Notes under the pieces: model-generated
Databases searched by the model: none
Told to the model about the DNA's origin: nothing
Seen by the model: only the letters and a program-made list of their open reading frames with translations
Assembly (NCBI GenBank): GCA_015548865.1
Contig: JADMXW010000016.1
Span: 65,654 to 129,653 of the forward strand
Length of the DNA: 64,000 bases
DNA from: Serratia marcescens
GTDB taxonomy: Bacteria; Pseudomonadota; Gammaproteobacteria; Enterobacterales; Enterobacteriaceae
Reading direction: 5' to 3'
Part shown: in pieces, positions 28,909-41,572 of the stretch
Position numbering within the stretch: the first letter of the stretch is position 1
Layout: every line of letters starts with the position of its first letter
Position numbers and translations under genes: made by a program

Positions 28909-30759
28909 TCAGATAAACTGTAACAATGCCAGCACCACAACCGCCCCTACGCCCATTGACGCAACATACCAGCGCAATTGACCATTCTGACTGACGGCCA
29001 ATCCTTTGTTGCCCCAACGCACTACCACGGCAGGCAAGCCCATCATCGCGTTCAACGGATCGCGCTGTAGCAGTTTGGCAATCGCCAGATACGGTTGTAC
29101 GAAGACTTTGTCATACAGCCAGTCAAATCCCCAGGCGTGGAACCACCAGGTGGAGAAGAAACGGCCCGGCGCGCTCTGTGCAACGCTGGTCACGAACTGA
29201 CGTTTACCCAACCACAGCACGGCAGCCAGCAGAATGCCTGCAATCGCCACCACACCAGACGCAATTTCAAGCGTCAAGGTACGGTCATGGCCAAGTTCAG
29301 TTGTCTGCGGCAGCACGCCATGCAACGGCGGTACAATCAGCGCACCAACGAACGTGGAGAGCACCATCAGCACCAGCAACGGAATGTGGTGAGACAGCCC
29401 TTTGCCCGCATGCGCTTTGGTCTTCGCTTCGCCATGGAACACGATGAAAATCATGCGGAAAGTGTACAGCGAGGTCATAAACGCCCCGGCCAGCCCCGCC
29501 ATCATGAGATCCATATGGCCGTTAGCCCAGGCACCCGCCAGAATTTCATCTTTACTGAAGAAGCCAGCGGTGACCAACGGCAGTGCCGCCAGCGCCGAGC
29601 CGCCAATCAGGAAACTGACGTACACCAACGGAATGGTTTTACGCAGCCCGCCCATCTTGAAGATATTCTGTTCGTGATGGCAGGCGAGAATGACCGAGCC
29701 GGAGGCCAGGAACAGCAACGCTTTAAAGAAAGCGTGTGTCATCAGGTGGAAAATCGCCGCATCCCACGCTTGAACACCCAGAGCCAGGAACATGTAACCA
29801 ATCTGGCTCATCGTAGAGTAGGCCAACACGCGTTTGATATCGCTTTGCACCAGTGCGGCAAACCCCGCCAGCACCAGCGTCACTGCACCGACAATGCCTA
29901 CCAGATGCAACACATCGGGTGCCATCAGGAACAAACCATGCGTACGGGCAATCAGATAAACCCCCGCCGTTACCATGGTCGCGGCGTGAATCAATGCGGA
30001 AACCGGTGTTGGACCGGCCATCGCGTCTGCAAGCCAGGTTTGCAACGGCAACTGGGCTGATTTACCTACCGCGCCACCCAGCAACATCAATGTTGCCCAG
30101 GTAATGGCTGGAGAACCTTCCGCCAGTTTCTGCGGTGCCAGCACCATTAGTTCGCGGAAATTGAGCGTGCCCAACTCTTTAAACAGGATGAACAGCGCAA
30201 AGGCCAAAAACACGTCACCGACGCGCGTCACGACGAAGGCTTTCATCGCAGCCGCACCGTTTTTCGGGTTGGTATAGTAGAAGCCAATCAACAGGTAGCT
30301 GCACAGCCCTACCCCTTCCCAGCCGAGGTACATCAGCAGCAAGTTATCCGCCAGCACCAGAATGACCATGCTAGCGATAAACAGGTTGGTGTAGGCAAAG
30401 AAACGGGAGTAGCCCTCTTCACCGCGCATGTACCAAGAGGCAAACAGGTGAATAAAGAAGCCGACGCCAGTCACTACCGACAGCATGGTGAGAGACAGCC
30501 CATCCAGTGCCAGACGGAAAGCAATATCAAAGTTGCCTACTGCCATCCACGTCCACAGATGTTGATTGAAAAACGTTACGCCGCCTTCATGGTGTTGCGC
30601 AAAGAAATCAATCGCAACCCAACAGGTGGTCAATGCGGCCAACCCGATGGAACCTACGCCCACGGTAGCAGCGGTGTTTTCTGACCAACGACCGCGCGAA
30701 AATGCCAACAGCAAAAAGCCAAGCAGCGGGAATAGTATTGTTAAGTAGAGTAAGTTCAT
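28909..30759 (-). CDS. nuoL: NADH-quinone oxidoreductase subunit L
   Basis: Distal antiporter-like subunit with the long lateral helix. 616 residues; conserved features include [21 protein letters not shown] and [20 protein letters not shown]. The C-terminal hydrophobic anchor ([18 protein letters not shown]) is present. Its start overlaps the stop of nuoK by four bases, so translation is probably coupled. Confidence 0.97.
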   Translation of the reverse strand: MNLLYLTILFPLLGFLLLAFSRGRWSENTAATVGVGSIGLAALTTCWVAIDFFAQHHEGGVTFFNQHLWTWMAVGNFDIAFRLALDGLSLTMLSVVTGVGFFIHLFASWYMRGEEGYSRFFAYTNLFIASMVILVLADNLLLMYLGWEGVGLCSYLLIGFYYTNPKNGAAAMKAFVVTRVGDVFLAFALFILFKELGTLNFRELMVLAPQKLAEGSPAITWATLMLLGGAVGKSAQLPLQTWLADAMAGPTPVSALIHAATMVTAGVYLIARTHGLFLMAPDVLHLVGIVGAVTLVLAGFAALVQSDIKRVLAYSTMSQIGYMFLALGVQAWDAAIFHLMTHAFFKALLFLASGSVILACHHEQNIFKMGGLRKTIPLVYVSFLIGGSALAALPLVTAGFFSKDEILAGAWANGHMDLMMAGLAGAFMTSLYTFRMIFIVFHGEAKTKAHAGKGLSHHIPLLVLMVLSTFVGALIVPPLHGVLPQTTELGHDRTLTLEIASGVVAIAGILLAAVLWLGKRQFVTSVAQSAPGRFFSTWWFHAWGFDWLYDKVFVQPYLAIAKLLQRDPLNAMMGLPAVVVRWGNKGLAVSQNGQLRWYVASMGVGAVVVLALLQFI

Positions 30760-31058
30760 CCGCGCATCTCACTGACAGTATCGATATTCAGGGTATGACG
30801 ACGGCGATACATCTGGAGCAATAACGCCAGACCGATACTGGCTTCAGCTGCCGCCAGCGTGATCGCCAGAACATACATCACCTGCCCATCCGCATGTCCC
30901 CAATAGCTGCCAGCAACCACAAACGCCAGCGCTGCAGCATTGATCATTACTTCCAGGCTGATCAGCATAAACAAGAGGTTACGCCGAATAATCAGCCCCG
31001 TCAGCCCGAGCAGGAATAAAATGGCCGCCAAGGCCAGCCCATGTTGTAACGGGATCAT
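30756..31058 (-). CDS. nuoK: NADH-quinone oxidoreductase subunit K
   Basis: Small membrane subunit (MrpC-like), 100 residues as in E. coli. Three membrane helices; the conserved membrane glutamates are in [13 protein letters not shown]-like ([15 protein letters not shown]) and [15 protein letters not shown]. Overlaps nuoJ and nuoL by four bases each, a tight coupling typical of the nuo operon. Confidence 0.97.
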   Translation of the reverse strand: MIPLQHGLALAAILFLLGLTGLIIRRNLLFMLISLEVMINAAALAFVVAGSYWGHADGQVMYVLAITLAAAEASIGLALLLQMYRRRHTLNIDTVSEMRG

Positions 31059-31603
31059 GTGCGTTCCTCCGCCAGTTTCTTCTCAGCATCTTCTTTCGGC
31101 TGCTTATCGAGCATTTTGTCTTCCCGACCGACGTGAAACGCCACCACCAGCCCTGCCAACAGCAGCATGGATGCCAATTCAACCGCCAACACATACGGCC
31201 CAAACAGCGTAATACCGACCGCTTTAGCATCGATCACTGCGCCCGAAATTTCCGTGCCGCTGAGGCTGAAAATTGCCCTGACAACCACGATGAGTAGCAG
31301 CAGCGAGAGCAGCCCAGGACCAATCCAGACACTGGGTTTCAACCAGGCACTTTCCTGCTCCGTTACGCTGTTGCCGAGGTTGAGCATCATCACCACAAAC
31401 ACGAACAGCACCATAATGGCACCCGCGTAAACGATGATTTCTACTGCACCAGCAAAGTACGCTCCCAGCGAGAAAAATACGCCGGAAATGGCCAGCAATG
31501 AGACGATTAAATACAACAATGCATGTACAGGGTTAGTGTGTGTAATCACACGTATGGTCGCCAGAATGGCGATTAACCCCGATGCATAAAACGCGAATTC
31601 CAT
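31055..31603 (-). CDS. nuoJ: NADH-quinone oxidoreductase subunit J
   Basis: Membrane subunit of complex I, 182 residues with five helices; the glycine-rich helix with [21 protein letters not shown] is the conserved centre of the family. Start chosen at the ATG 31603 ([10 protein letters not shown]), identical to the family N-terminus and preceded by AGGAGC; the longer reading overlaps the end of nuoI. The C-terminal tail is rich in Lys and Glu. Confidence 0.96.
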   Translation of the reverse strand: MEFAFYASGLIAILATIRVITHTNPVHALLYLIVSLLAISGVFFSLGAYFAGAVEIIVYAGAIMVLFVFVVMMLNLGNSVTEQESAWLKPSVWIGPGLLSLLLLIVVVRAIFSLSGTEISGAVIDAKAVGITLFGPYVLAVELASMLLLAGLVVAFHVGREDKMLDKQPKEDAEKKLAEERT

Positions 31604-31613
31604 GCTCGGCTCC

Positions 31614-32156
31614 TTAAGGCAACAGGCCTTTGACATCAATGGGTTTGGCTTCGTTTTCCGCGTCGCCCTTCTCTTTCCCATCGATAGCCATGCCCGCCAT
31701 CCGGTAGAAGTTGTATTCCGGGTATTTACCGGGCCCAGAGATCAACAGATCTTCTTTTTCGTACACCAGATCCTGGCGCTTGTAATCGCCCATTTCAAAA
31801 TCTGGCGTCAGCTGTATTGCTGTGGTCGGGCACGCCTCTTCACAGAACCCGCAGAAAATGCAGCGCGAGAAGTTAATACGGAAAAACTCGGGATACCAAC
31901 GGCCATCCTTCATTTCCGCTTTCTGCAAGGAGATACAACCGACCGGACAGGCCACGGCGCACAGGTTACACGCCACACAACGCTCTTCGCCATCCGGATC
32001 GCGCGTCAGTACAATACGACCACGGTAACGGGGAGGTGGGTTAACCGGCTCCTCCGGATACATTTTGGTTTCACGCTTTTTAAATGCGTTGGACCCGACC
32101 ATACAGATACTGCGTACCTGGGTACCGAAACCAACCACAATGTCTTTTATCTTCAT
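31614..32156 (-). CDS. nuoI: NADH-quinone oxidoreductase subunit I
   Basis: Peripheral-arm ferredoxin subunit carrying clusters N6a and N6b. 180 residues as in E. coli, with two complete motifs [12 protein letters not shown] and [12 protein letters not shown]. The N-terminal helix ([17 protein letters not shown]) contacts the membrane arm. Lies 13 bases after nuoH. Confidence 0.97.
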   Translation of the reverse strand: MKIKDIVVGFGTQVRSICMVGSNAFKKRETKMYPEEPVNPPPRYRGRIVLTRDPDGEERCVACNLCAVACPVGCISLQKAEMKDGRWYPEFFRINFSRCIFCGFCEEACPTTAIQLTPDFEMGDYKRQDLVYEKEDLLISGPGKYPEYNFYRMAGMAIDGKEKGDAENEAKPIDVKGLLP

Positions 32157-32169
32157 GGTTCAGTTCCCT

Positions 32170-33147
32170 TTAATGTGCGTTGTACAAAATCACGGCCGCC
32201 GTCGCCAGCAGGTTTAGCAGCGTTAACGGCAAGCAAACGGTCCAGCCGAAGGTCATCACCTGGTCATAGCGCGGACGAGGCAACGAGGCACGGATCAGGA
32301 TAAACATCATCATGAAGAAGCCTGTTTTCAACGCAAACCAAACGAAAGGTGGCAAGAATGGCCCGTGCCAGCCGCCGAAGAACAGCGTCACCATCAGTGC
32401 CGATACGGTCACGATGCCGATATATTCACCGACGAAGAACAGGCCGAATTTCATACCGGAATATTCGATATGGTAACCATCTGCCAGTTCCTGCTCCGCT
32501 TCCGGCTGGTCGAAAGGATGACGGTGACACACCGCCACACCTGCGATAGCAAAGGTGATAAAGCCGAAGAACTGCGGGATCACATTCCACAGATGCGCCT
32601 GAGACTCCACGATATCGCGCATATTGAAAGATCCCGCCTGAGCCACCACGCCCATCAACGATAGGCCGAGGAACACTTCATAGCTCAACGTCTGTGCTGA
32701 CGCACGCACCGCCCCCAGCAAGGAGTATTTGTTACCGCTCGCCCAACCGGCGAACAACACGGCGTATACCGCCAACCCCGCCATCATCAGGAAGAACAGC
32801 AGGCCGATATTCAAATCGGCAACGCCCCAGGTCGGGGTGACCGGTACAATAGCGAACGAGAGCAGCAGCGAGGTAAAAGCGATCACCGGTGCCAACGTAA
32901 AAATCACGCGGTCAGTAAAGCGCGGCACCCAGTCCTCTTTGAAGAACATCTTGATCATGTCAGCAACCAGCTGCAACGATCCACCCCAGCCCACCCTGTT
33001 TGGCCCATAACGTCCCTGGAATAGCCCCAGAAGACGACGTTCGCCCATACTCATGAATGCGCCGCAGGTGACCACCACCAGCAGGATCACCACGGCTTTG
33101 CCGACGGCGATCAAGGTATCCATAACCTCCGGTGTAAACCAGCTCAT
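32170..33147 (-). CDS. nuoH: NADH-quinone oxidoreductase subunit H
   Basis: Membrane subunit that forms the quinone-binding chamber with NuoB and NuoD. 325 residues, eight helices; the conserved stretches [12 protein letters not shown] and [20 protein letters not shown] form the quinone-site loops. Start overlaps the nuoG stop by four bases. Confidence 0.97.
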   Translation of the reverse strand: MSWFTPEVMDTLIAVGKAVVILLVVVTCGAFMSMGERRLLGLFQGRYGPNRVGWGGSLQLVADMIKMFFKEDWVPRFTDRVIFTLAPVIAFTSLLLSFAIVPVTPTWGVADLNIGLLFFLMMAGLAVYAVLFAGWASGNKYSLLGAVRASAQTLSYEVFLGLSLMGVVAQAGSFNMRDIVESQAHLWNVIPQFFGFITFAIAGVAVCHRHPFDQPEAEQELADGYHIEYSGMKFGLFFVGEYIGIVTVSALMVTLFFGGWHGPFLPPFVWFALKTGFFMMMFILIRASLPRPRYDQVMTFGWTVCLPLTLLNLLATAAVILYNAH

Positions 33148-35870
33148 TGTGCAGCCTCCCGCAGACTTTCAATGGTTGTCCCAGCCAGCGACGGTGCAAT
33201 ACCCGGGAACCCTAACGGCAATCCGACCTGCCCCTGACGCAAGGCGTCGCTCAGGCGCAACGGTAGGCGCAGCGTCTGCCCCTGACATTGCAACTCAAGC
33301 AGTGCACCCGCGTTGACGCCCAGCGTCGCGGCATCCGCGGTGCTGACCATCACGTAAGCCTCATCCATGCGTTGTTGGATAACCGTAGAGCGCTGTGTCA
33401 TCTCTTCACTGCCGAACAGATGGTAGTAAGGTGCAACGCGCCATTGCCCCGGTTGCGCACTATACGCAGCGGGAATAGCATCGAAGTAGCTCAACGTATC
33501 ATCGCCCGCTTCGATCAAACGCACGCCAGGATCGCCATGACGCAGGTGACCACCCACTTCATCCTGGAATTTGTTCCAGGCCTGCGGTGAGTTCCAGCCA
33601 GGAGACCAGGCAAACGGAATCTGCTGGCGCGCCGCGGTCGGGCTGTTGTTCCCTTCCATTGAGAAGGCGAACATAGTGTCTTTATCTTGTGGCTGACGCG
33701 GTTCATGCACGCTGATATTGGCACGCATGGCGGTGCGACCACTGGAGCGGTTAGGTGAACGCGCCAGTTTCTGACCATTAATACGGAAATTAGCATCCGG
33801 CGCAGCATCTTTGATCCCCGCCAGTTGCGGCAGCGCCGCGACACAGGCATCGATCACATGATCCAGTTGCGTCCAATCTACTTTGCGGCTCTGGTAGGTG
33901 CTGGCAAGAGAATGCAGCCAGCGCCAGCTTTCAAGCATCACAACGCTGTTGTCATAGTAGGCAGGATCGTACACCTGGAAGAAACGCTGGGCGCGGCCTT
34001 CCTGGTTCACCAACGTACCGTCACTTTCTGCAAAACTTGCAGCGGAGAGGATTAACGACGCCTTGTCCATGATCGCAGTGCGCTGATGATCCAGCACAAT
34101 CAGATTAGTGGCTTTAGCAAGTGCCGCATCCACACGCGCTTGAGGTGCATGACGATAGAGATCGTTTTCAAGCACTACCACGCTATCGGCGGCACCACTT
34201 TCCAGTTGGGCCAGCGCATCATCCAAAGAACCCCCGCCGATCATCGACAGGCCAATGCTGTTTGCTGCCGAGGCAACAAAAGTCACACCAACATCTGAAC
34301 CACGTTGTTTGAGCGCTTTCGCCACGTTAGCGGCAGCTTCGATAATGGCTTCGCTGCCAGAATGGGTGCCGGAGATAATCAGCGGCTTTTTCGCCCCCGC
34401 CAGCGCCTGCACGATAACATCAACTTTGGGTGCCAACGAGGCATCCAAATCGGTGACTGCTGGGGCATTTTCATCCAACGCATGTGCAATGGCGAAGCCT
34501 AGGCGTGCCTGATCTTCTACCGGTGCACGGTAGTTCCAGGCCGCGATATCATCCAGACGGGTTTTATCCACCGACGTCATAAACAGTGGGTGTTTGGCGT
34601 GTTGACCGATATTGAGAATTGCCGCAATCTGCCAGTCTGCCACTTTTTGTGCAGCGGCCATTTCACGCGCTTTCCCCTTCACTGCCTGACGTACTGCCAA
34701 CGCGATACGTGCGCCGGTTTGAGTCAAATCCTCACCCAGCACCAGCACGGCATCGTGGCTTTCGATGTCACGCAGCATCGGCGTATGCACGCCGCTGTCG
34801 CGCAGGACTTTGAGGATGAGTTGTAAACGCGCCTGCTCACCGTGGGCAATACCCGTGTAGAAGCTTTCGGCCCCAACTAACTCGCGCAGCGCATAGTTGC
34901 TTTCCACACTGGCACGGGGAGAACCGATGCCAATCACGCGTTTAGATTGACGCAATACATCCGCAGCCCCTTGCAATGCCTGGTCGGCATTAAGGGCAAT
35001 CCAGTCATCGCCACGGCGCTGTAACGGCTGGCGCGGACGATCTTTGGCATTGACATAACCGTAGCCAAAACGGCCACGGTCACACAGGAAATAGTGGTTC
35101 ACGCTGCCGTTATAACGGTTTTCTATGCGGCGCAGTTCGCCGTAACGTTCACCGGGGCTGGTATTGCACCCGATGCTACACTGCTGGCATACGCTGGGCG
35201 CAAACTGCATGTCCCATTTGCGGTTATAGCGCGCAGAGTGCGTTTTATCGGTGAACACCCCGGTCGGACACACTTCTACCAGGTTGCCGGAAAACTCGCT
35301 TTCCAGCACACCATCTTCCGGACGACCAAAGTAGACGTTGTCATGGGCACCATACACCCCAAGATCTGTCCCACCGGCATAGTCTTTGTAGTAGCGCACA
35401 CAGCGGTAACAGGCGATGCAACGGTTCATCTCATGAGAGATAAACGGCCCCAGATCCTGATTGCGGTGAGTGCGTTTGGTAAAACGATAACGGCGGAAAT
35501 TGTGCCCCGTCATCACCGTCATATCCTGTAGATGACAGTTTCCCCCCTCTTCACAGACTGGACAGTCGTGCGGATGGTTGGTCATCAAGAATTCGACGAT
35601 GGTTTTACGGAACAGTTTGGCTTCCTCATCGTCGATGGCGATAAAGGCACCATCGGTTGCGGGGGTCATACAGGACATGACCAAACGGCCACGCGTATCT
35701 TCCGCATTCTGGTACTGCTTAACCGCGCAGAGGCGGCAGGAACCGACGCTACCCAGCGCGGGATGCCAGCAAAAGTAAGGAATATCAAGCCCCAGCGTCA
35801 GACAAGCCTCTAGCAGGTTGTCCGAGCCGTTCACCTCATACTCTTTGCCGTCTACATGAATCGTAGCCAT
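33144..35870 (-). CDS. nuoG: NADH-quinone oxidoreductase subunit G
   Basis: Largest peripheral subunit, 908 residues. The N-terminus has the [2Fe-2S] and [4Fe-4S] ligands ([36 protein letters not shown]) and the ferredoxin region [19 protein letters not shown] is the site of the extra cluster N7. The C-terminal two thirds is molybdopterin-oxidoreductase-like but without a cofactor. The ATG at 35870 ([15 protein letters not shown]) gives the E. coli length; an ATG at 35879 is possible and is spaced too close to its GGAAG. Confidence 0.95.
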   Translation of the reverse strand: MATIHVDGKEYEVNGSDNLLEACLTLGLDIPYFCWHPALGSVGSCRLCAVKQYQNAEDTRGRLVMSCMTPATDGAFIAIDDEEAKLFRKTIVEFLMTNHPHDCPVCEEGGNCHLQDMTVMTGHNFRRYRFTKRTHRNQDLGPFISHEMNRCIACYRCVRYYKDYAGGTDLGVYGAHDNVYFGRPEDGVLESEFSGNLVEVCPTGVFTDKTHSARYNRKWDMQFAPSVCQQCSIGCNTSPGERYGELRRIENRYNGSVNHYFLCDRGRFGYGYVNAKDRPRQPLQRRGDDWIALNADQALQGAADVLRQSKRVIGIGSPRASVESNYALRELVGAESFYTGIAHGEQARLQLILKVLRDSGVHTPMLRDIESHDAVLVLGEDLTQTGARIALAVRQAVKGKAREMAAAQKVADWQIAAILNIGQHAKHPLFMTSVDKTRLDDIAAWNYRAPVEDQARLGFAIAHALDENAPAVTDLDASLAPKVDVIVQALAGAKKPLIISGTHSGSEAIIEAAANVAKALKQRGSDVGVTFVASAANSIGLSMIGGGSLDDALAQLESGAADSVVVLENDLYRHAPQARVDAALAKATNLIVLDHQRTAIMDKASLILSAASFAESDGTLVNQEGRAQRFFQVYDPAYYDNSVVMLESWRWLHSLASTYQSRKVDWTQLDHVIDACVAALPQLAGIKDAAPDANFRINGQKLARSPNRSSGRTAMRANISVHEPRQPQDKDTMFAFSMEGNNSPTAARQQIPFAWSPGWNSPQAWNKFQDEVGGHLRHGDPGVRLIEAGDDTLSYFDAIPAAYSAQPGQWRVAPYYHLFGSEEMTQRSTVIQQRMDEAYVMVSTADAATLGVNAGALLELQCQGQTLRLPLRLSDALRQGQVGLPLGFPGIAPSLAGTTIESLREAAQ

Positions 35871-35987
35871 AGTCAGCATGCTTCCATAATGGCCCGTGTT
35901 GCCACAGGCGCTAATCAAAAATTCTGTAATAAGCGCAGGCTATCCGCCAGCGGAGACGTGTTTCGTCTCCTATTATTGTCGGCTTGA

Positions 35988-37337
35988 TTACCAACGCTCT
36001 TTCAGCAGGTTTGGCTGAATACCGCCAATCGCTTTGGTATTTCCCAAATACTGCGGCGCAATGCCCGCTTCAAATTCGTCACGGAAATACTTAATCGCGC
36101 TTTGCAGCGGCTCAACAGCACCTGGCGCATGTGCGCAGAAAGTGTTACCCGGCCCAAGGAAGCGGCACAACTGCTCCAGCGTTTCGATATCGCCGGGTTG
36201 GCCTTCTCCCTTTTCCAGCGCGCGCAGGATCTTCACGCTCCACGGCAGACCGTCGCGACACGGCGTACACCAGCCACAGGATTCACGGGCAAAAAACTCT
36301 TCCAGATTGCGAGTCAGCCCCACCATATTGATCTCGTGATCCACCGCCATCGCCAGCGCAGTGCCAAGACGGCTACCTGCTTTAGCGATATGTTCGAAAT
36401 CCATCGGCAGATCGAGGTGGGCCTCAGTGAGAAAATCGGTACCCGCGCCACCCGGCTGCCAGGCTTTGAATTTAAGCCCATCGCGCATGCCACCAGCATA
36501 GTCTTCCAAAATCTCTCGCGCCGTGGTGCCAAAAGGCAGTTCCCACAGACCGGGATTTTTCACACGGCCAGAGAACCCCATCAGCTTGGTGCCAGCATCT
36601 TTACTCTTGCCAGCAGACAGCCCCTGATACCATTCGGCGCCATGCGCAATGATCGCAGGCACATTACACAGGGTTTCCACGTTGTTTACGCAAGTCGGCT
36701 TGCCCCACGCACCGGCGGACGCTGGGAACGGTGGTTTAGAACGCGGATTAGCGCGACGCCCTTCCAGTGAGTTGATCAGCGCCGTCTCTTCACCACAGAT
36801 ATAGCGCCCTGCCCCTGTGTGCACGAACAGCTCAAAATCAAATCCACTGCCGAGAATATTTTTGCCGAGCAGACCCGCCTGTTTGGCTTCTTCGATAGCG
36901 CGACGTAGGTTAACGGCAGCCTCTACGTATTCACCACGCAGGAAGATATAGCCGCGATAGGCTTTAAGGGCGAACGCGCTGATCAGCATGCCTTCCACCA
37001 GCAGGTGCGGCAGTTGTTCCATCAGCAAACGGTCTTTATAGGTACCCGGCTCCATCTCATCCGCGTTACACAGCAGATAGCGGATGTTCATACTTTCGTC
37101 TTTGGGCATCAGGCTCCATTTCAGACCAGTGGAGAAGCCCGCACCGCCACGCCCTTTCAGGCCCGCATCTTTTACCAGGCTGACCACTTCGTCCTGCGCC
37201 ATGCCGCTGAGCGCTTTCTGCGCCGCCGCATACCCATTCTTTGCGCGGTATTCGTCAAGCCATACCGGCTGCTTGTCATCACGCAGACGCCAGGTCAGCG
37301 GATGCTGTTCGGGCGTCAGAATCCTGTTCATACTCAT
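35988..37337 (-). CDS. nuoF: NADH-quinone oxidoreductase subunit F
   Basis: NADH-oxidising flavoprotein subunit, 449 residues. [13 protein letters not shown] binds FMN and NADH; the N3 [4Fe-4S] cluster ligands are in [12 protein letters not shown] plus the later Cys in [13 protein letters not shown]. The start forms an ATGA overlap with the stop of nuoE (37334-37337). Confidence 0.97.
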   Translation of the reverse strand: MSMNRILTPEQHPLTWRLRDDKQPVWLDEYRAKNGYAAAQKALSGMAQDEVVSLVKDAGLKGRGGAGFSTGLKWSLMPKDESMNIRYLLCNADEMEPGTYKDRLLMEQLPHLLVEGMLISAFALKAYRGYIFLRGEYVEAAVNLRRAIEEAKQAGLLGKNILGSGFDFELFVHTGAGRYICGEETALINSLEGRRANPRSKPPFPASAGAWGKPTCVNNVETLCNVPAIIAHGAEWYQGLSAGKSKDAGTKLMGFSGRVKNPGLWELPFGTTAREILEDYAGGMRDGLKFKAWQPGGAGTDFLTEAHLDLPMDFEHIAKAGSRLGTALAMAVDHEINMVGLTRNLEEFFARESCGWCTPCRDGLPWSVKILRALEKGEGQPGDIETLEQLCRFLGPGNTFCAHAPGAVEPLQSAIKYFRDEFEAGIAPQYLGNTKAIGGIQPNLLKERW

Positions 37338-37867
37338 TGATACGGCTCCAATAGCGAATCGATATCGTCAGGCTTGACATGACTGTGCGTATCCTCGTCG
37401 ATCATCATCGACGGGCCTTTGTCACAGTTGCCCAGGCAGCAGGTCGGCAGCAGGGTAAAACGGCCATCAAAGGTCGTTTGCCCCGGTTTGATCTTCAGTT
37501 TTCGCTCCAGAGCAGCCTGCACGCCCTGAAAACCATTGATGTAGCACACGACGCTGTCGCAATAGCGAATCACATGTCGTCCAACCGGTTGACGGAAAAT
37601 CTGGCTATAAAACGTTGCCACACCTTCCACATCGCTGGCCGGAATCCCCAGAATGTCAGCAATGGCGTTTATAGCGCCATCCGGCACCCAGCCACGATGC
37701 TTCTGGACTATTTTCAATGCTTCGATGGACGCCGCGCGCGCATCTTCGTAATGATGTTTCTCATGTTCGATGGCATCGCGCTCTGCGTCGCTCAATACAA
37801 AAACAGACTCGTTCGGCGCGGCTTCGGCTGCGGCGTTAATAGGTTGTTGAGTGTCTTGATCATGCAT
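37334..37867 (-). CDS. nuoE: NADH-quinone oxidoreductase subunit E
   Basis: Thioredoxin-fold [2Fe-2S] (N1a) subunit next to NuoF. 177 residues with the ligand motifs CDSVVC and [10 protein letters not shown]. About ten residues longer than E. coli NuoE because of an alanine-rich N-terminal extension ([21 protein letters not shown]). It follows nuoCD with two bases between. Confidence 0.97.
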   Translation of the reverse strand: MHDQDTQQPINAAAEAAPNESVFVLSDAERDAIEHEKHHYEDARAASIEALKIVQKHRGWVPDGAINAIADILGIPASDVEGVATFYSQIFRQPVGRHVIRYCDSVVCYINGFQGVQAALERKLKIKPGQTTFDGRFTLLPTCCLGNCDKGPSMMIDEDTHSHVKPDDIDSLLEPYQ

Positions 37868-37869
37868 AA

Positions 37870-39669
37870 TTAGCGATCCACATCTGACATAACGAAATCA
37901 ATACTCCCGAGGTACACAATCAGATCAGAGACCAGACAACCGCGAATCACGGAAGGAATCTGCTGCAAATGTGGGTAACTCGGGGTGCGAATACGGGTGC
38001 GGTAGCTCATGGTGCCGCCGTCGCTGGTCAGGTAGTAACTGTTGATACCTTTCGTCGCTTCGATCATCTGGAACGATTCGTTTTCAGGCATCACAGGGCC
38101 CCAGGACACCTGGAGGAAGTGGTTGATCAGCGTTTCAATATGCTGCAACGTGCGCTCTTTCGGCGGTGGCGTGGTCAGCGGGTGATCGGCTTTAAACGGG
38201 CCTTCCGGCATATTGTTCAGGCACTGTTCCAGAATCCGCAGGCTCTGGCGCAGCTCTTCCACTTTCAGCATCACGCGGGCATAGCAGTCACTGATGCCGT
38301 CGCCGACCGGGACTTCAAAGTCAAAGTTTTCATAGCCGGAATACGGACGCCATTTACGCACGTCAAACGCAATACCGGTAGCACGCAACCCTGCGCCAGT
38401 GACACCCCATTCCAGCGCTTCTTTGGCGTTGTACGCCGCTACGCCTTGGGTACGTCCTTTGAGGATGGTATTTTTCAGCGCAGCCGTAACATAGGTATCC
38501 AGACGCTTGGGCATCCAGTCCAAAAACTCACGCAGCAGACGTTCCCAGCCGCGCGGCAGGTCGTGCGCCACGCCACCGATACGGAACCAGGCCGGGTGCA
38601 TACGGAAACCGGTGATGGCTTCCACCAAATCATAAATTTTCTGGCGATCGGTAAAGGCAAAAAAGACCGGCGTCATGGCACCGACGTCTTGAATAAAGGT
38701 ACTGATGTAAAGCAGGTGGCTGTTTATTCTGAACAGCTCTGAAAGCATGACGCGGATAACGTTCACACGTTCCGGCACCACGATTCCTGCCAGTTTCTCC
38801 ACGGCTAATACATAGGGCATTTCATTGACGCAGCCGCCCAGGTATTCGATGCGGTCGGTATACGGGATATAGCTGTGCCAGGATTGGCGCTCGCCCATCT
38901 TCTCCGCACCGCGGTGGTGGTAGCCCACATCAGGAATACAATCGACAACCTCTTCACCATCCAGTTGCAGGATGATACGGAACGCCCCGTGTGATGAGGG
39001 GTGGTTCGGCCCGAGGTTAAGGAACATGAAATCTTCGTTTTCTGTTCCACGCTTCATGCCCCAGTCTTCGGGTTTGAAGGTCAGGGATTCCATCTCCAGA
39101 TCTTCTTTCTGCTTAGTCAGCACAAAGGGATCGAATTCAGTGGCACGTGCCGGGTAGTCTTTGCGCAGTGGGTGCCCTTCCCACGTCTGCGGCATCATGA
39201 TACGTGTCAGGTGTGGGTGACCTTCAAACGTAATGCCGAACATGTCCCACACTTCACGCTCATACCAGTTGGCGTTAGGGAACAGTTTCACCATGGTTGG
39301 CAGGCGCAAGTCATTTTCAGACAATGGCACCTTGATCATGATGTCACGATTACGTTCAATGGAGATAAAGTGATAGAAGACAGAGTAGTCTGCAGCAGGC
39401 AAGCCTTCTCGGTGCGTACGCAGGCGTTCGTCCACCCCATGCAGATCGAACAGCATCACATAGGGTTTGGGCAGTTTTTTCAGGAACGTGACAACGTCCA
39501 GTAATTGCTCACGCTTTACCCATACAACAGGCATCCCAGTACGGGTTGCTTGTACGGTAAAGGCTTCGGGTCCAAAACGGTTACACAGCTCGCCAACGAC
39601 GGGATCATCCCGGTGATCGCGGGTAGCCCAGGCCGGCTGCGCGAGGTCGTGCGTCGTTAAATCTGTCAT
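37870..39669 (-). CDS. nuoC: NADH-quinone oxidoreductase fused subunit C/D
   Basis: Fusion of the 30-kDa (NuoC) and 49-kDa (NuoD) subunits, as in other enterobacteria (nuoCD). 599 residues: NuoC-like about 1-190 ([37 protein letters not shown]), linker, then NuoD-like with [15 protein letters not shown] and the quinone-site residues in the C-terminal half ([21 protein letters not shown] at the very end). It is the quinone-reducing part of the peripheral arm with NuoB. Confidence 0.97.
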   Translation of the reverse strand: MTDLTTHDLAQPAWATRDHRDDPVVGELCNRFGPEAFTVQATRTGMPVVWVKREQLLDVVTFLKKLPKPYVMLFDLHGVDERLRTHREGLPAADYSVFYHFISIERNRDIMIKVPLSENDLRLPTMVKLFPNANWYEREVWDMFGITFEGHPHLTRIMMPQTWEGHPLRKDYPARATEFDPFVLTKQKEDLEMESLTFKPEDWGMKRGTENEDFMFLNLGPNHPSSHGAFRIILQLDGEEVVDCIPDVGYHHRGAEKMGERQSWHSYIPYTDRIEYLGGCVNEMPYVLAVEKLAGIVVPERVNVIRVMLSELFRINSHLLYISTFIQDVGAMTPVFFAFTDRQKIYDLVEAITGFRMHPAWFRIGGVAHDLPRGWERLLREFLDWMPKRLDTYVTAALKNTILKGRTQGVAAYNAKEALEWGVTGAGLRATGIAFDVRKWRPYSGYENFDFEVPVGDGISDCYARVMLKVEELRQSLRILEQCLNNMPEGPFKADHPLTTPPPKERTLQHIETLINHFLQVSWGPVMPENESFQMIEATKGINSYYLTSDGGTMSYRTRIRTPSYPHLQQIPSVIRGCLVSDLIVYLGSIDFVMSDVDR

Positions 39670-39698
39670 AAATATGTCACCACGGTAATTTTGCCATT

Positions 39699-39780
39699 CT
39701 GTTAATGGTGAGGCCGCCGTTTATTATCTTGCCACCCTGTGAGAGTAGTATTACGCAGCCAATATGCTTGCCATTAACAG
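39699..39780 (-). other. Inverted repeat pair in the nuoB-nuoCD gap
   Basis: CTGTTAATGG (39699-39708) and its exact complement CCATTAACAG (39771-39780) frame most of the 112-base gap, the second arm ending right before the nuoB stop codon. On the mRNA this could form a long-range stem closing the gap. No T-run, so termination is unlikely. Confidence 0.6.
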
Positions 39781-39781
39781 A

Positions 39782-40456
39782 TTAAATCTCGTCGGGCGAA
39801 CGCAGGTTCGTCACCGCAATACGCTCCGCGCGTTTGCGCTCGCGCTCGGACTGCATATTGGCACGGTACACGCCCTGCTCTCCCACCACCCATGACAGAG
39901 GGCGGCGCTCTTGACCAATAGACTCTTTGAGCAACAGCAGCGCTTGCATATACGCTTCAGGACGTGGTGGGCAACCCGGAATATACACGTCCACCGGCAG
40001 GAATTTGTCGACACCCTGCACCACCGAATAGATATCGTACATACCGCCGGAGTTGGCACATGCCCCCATGGAAATAACCCATTTAGGCTCGAGCATCTGC
40101 TCATACAGGCGCTGAATAACCGGCGCCATTTTGGTGAAACAGGTTCCAGCAACCACCATAAAGTCGGCCTGACGCGGTGAAGCACGTAACACTTCAGAGC
40201 CAAAACGAGCAACGTCATGCACAGCGGTGAACGAGGTCACCATCTCTACATAGCAGCAGGAAAGACCGAAGTTATAGGGCCACAGTGAATTTTTGCGCCC
40301 CCAGTTCACGGTGTCGTGTAAGGCATGTTCAAGGTTACCCATGAAGACACTGCGGTGAACATGCTGTTCAAGAGGATCGGTTACGATCTCCTGGCGTTGC
40401 AGGGGATAACGGTCATTCTCACCGTCCGGCTCTATGCGGGTGAGCGTATAGTCCAT
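39782..40456 (-). CDS. nuoB: NADH-quinone oxidoreductase subunit B
   Basis: Carries the terminal cluster N2 that reduces quinone. 224 residues with the tandem cysteines in [11 protein letters not shown] and the other ligands in [12 protein letters not shown] and PGCPPRPEA. Lies 17 bases after nuoA. Confidence 0.97.
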   Translation of the reverse strand: MDYTLTRIEPDGENDRYPLQRQEIVTDPLEQHVHRSVFMGNLEHALHDTVNWGRKNSLWPYNFGLSCCYVEMVTSFTAVHDVARFGSEVLRASPRQADFMVVAGTCFTKMAPVIQRLYEQMLEPKWVISMGACANSGGMYDIYSVVQGVDKFLPVDVYIPGCPPRPEAYMQALLLLKESIGQERRPLSWVVGEQGVYRANMQSERERKRAERIAVTNLRSPDEI

Positions 40457-40473
40457 CTTAAAGTGCCTCGCTG

Positions 40474-40917
40474 TTACTGCGGATGAGTGTTGGTGGTGTT
40501 GACCGGAAAGTCAGACTTGATAACCTGCCGTTTTGAACGCGTCGGCGTCCAGTCAAGCGCGCCGATACGGATCAGGTAGACCAACCCCGCCAACAACACC
40601 AAAATGAAAATGGCAGCTTCGATGAAGCCCAGCCAGCCGCTTTCCCGAATGGAAACGGCCCAGGCATAGAGATAGAGAGCTTCAACGTCGAAAATAACGA
40701 AAAACATGGCGACCAGATAGAACTTGGCGGACAGGCGCATGCGCGCAGAACCAACCGAGTCTATCCCGGATTCATAGGGAACGTTCTTTGCCCTTGCCCT
40801 GACTCTCCCACCTAGCAGGAACCCGCCCAGCAACATGAAGCCACACAGGCCGACGGCGATGATAACGAATAGCGCAAATGCCCAGTGATGGGCGAGGATT
40901 TCAGTCGTTGTTGACAT
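40474..40917 (-). CDS. nuoA: NADH-quinone oxidoreductase subunit A
   Basis: First gene of the nuo operon; 147-residue membrane subunit with three helices and the long conserved loop [20 protein letters not shown] followed by [23 protein letters not shown], which is the family signature. The sequence agrees with E. coli NuoA over nearly its whole length; only the C-terminal tail differs. Confidence 0.97.
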   Translation of the reverse strand: MSTTTEILAHHWAFALFVIIAVGLCGFMLLGGFLLGGRVRARAKNVPYESGIDSVGSARMRLSAKFYLVAMFFVIFDVEALYLYAWAVSIRESGWLGFIEAAIFILVLLAGLVYLIRIGALDWTPTRSKRQVIKSDFPVNTTNTHPQ

Positions 40918-41500
40918 ACTCTTGCTTACTCATCAAAAGTGACGTTGAACACCTGCTCTTCTGGCAGTTAATGCGTCACATCGATTAAAAGGAAGGATAA
41001 TCACCCTGCAAACTGTACGGAAAACATCTGTGTTCAGCGACGTTTGCAGCGGTTGCGTCCTTTATTTTGTAACCTTTTTTCAACCTTACTAAAAATAACA
41101 GCACATTACTTAACATGCACGCTGTTTTGTTAACATTTCACTTTCCACACTTAAGCTAAATCGAGTCAGTGTTGCGCTAGCGCATGCAATTGTTAACAAC
41201 CTGCTAGCTAAAGGATAGGTGATAATGCACAAGCACTATACCATTTTCGTGCGGAAAACCCGGTCCCCCTTAGCGTTAATAGGGTTATTTTTTGATCCAA
41301 CACACATTTTTGTCAATTTAGTTAGTAAAAAAAGCCAAATGTCATCGTCAATGTTAACAGTTGAAAATTTGCAACATTCATTTGAAAAACGAGAAACAGC
41401 TTTTCATAAAATACAAAACCTTAAAAAACCAGAGGAATAACGATAAGTGGAATGCTAAAGAATGGAAATAATCACAAAAGGGGATAATGACAAAAAAGTT
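40918..41500. promoter_or_regulatory. nuo promoter region between nuoA and the lrhA end
   Basis: Non-coding, AT-rich leader of about 580 bases upstream of nuoA; in E. coli the corresponding region is large and controlled by ArcA, NarL and FNR. Seen here: a perfect 12-base palindrome TGCGCTAGCGCA (41173-41184), the palindrome TTGTTAACAA (41190-41199), and a further GTTAAC near 41131. No exact FNR box was found. Start points cannot be fixed by eye. The plus-strand open frame at 41219-41440 has no homology I recognise and is probably chance. Confidence 0.55.
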
Positions 41501-41549
41501 AAAAAACGGGCATAGCCGTGACGGCGTCCTGCTACTACGCCATACCCGT
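41501..41549 (-). terminator. Terminator downstream of lrhA
   Basis: On the minus strand ACGGGTAT (complement of 41542-41549) pairs with ATGCCCGT (complement of 41506-41513), with further pairing inside, and is followed by TTTTTT (41501-41505 and neighbour). It lies about 25 bases past the lrhA stop. Confidence 0.75.
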
Positions 41550-41572
41550 ATGAACGGAATCAACATTCCAGG

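Noticed and set aside
29095-30060. 321-codon plus-strand frame
   Set aside because: Antisense to nuoL; very rich in Gln, His and Arg, no family match.
41219-41440. 73-codon plus-strand frame between nuoA and lrhA
   Set aside because: No good ribosome site (only GATAGGTGATA), no recognisable sequence, and it lies in the AT-rich nuo leader. Probably chance, though it cannot be excluded without comparison.
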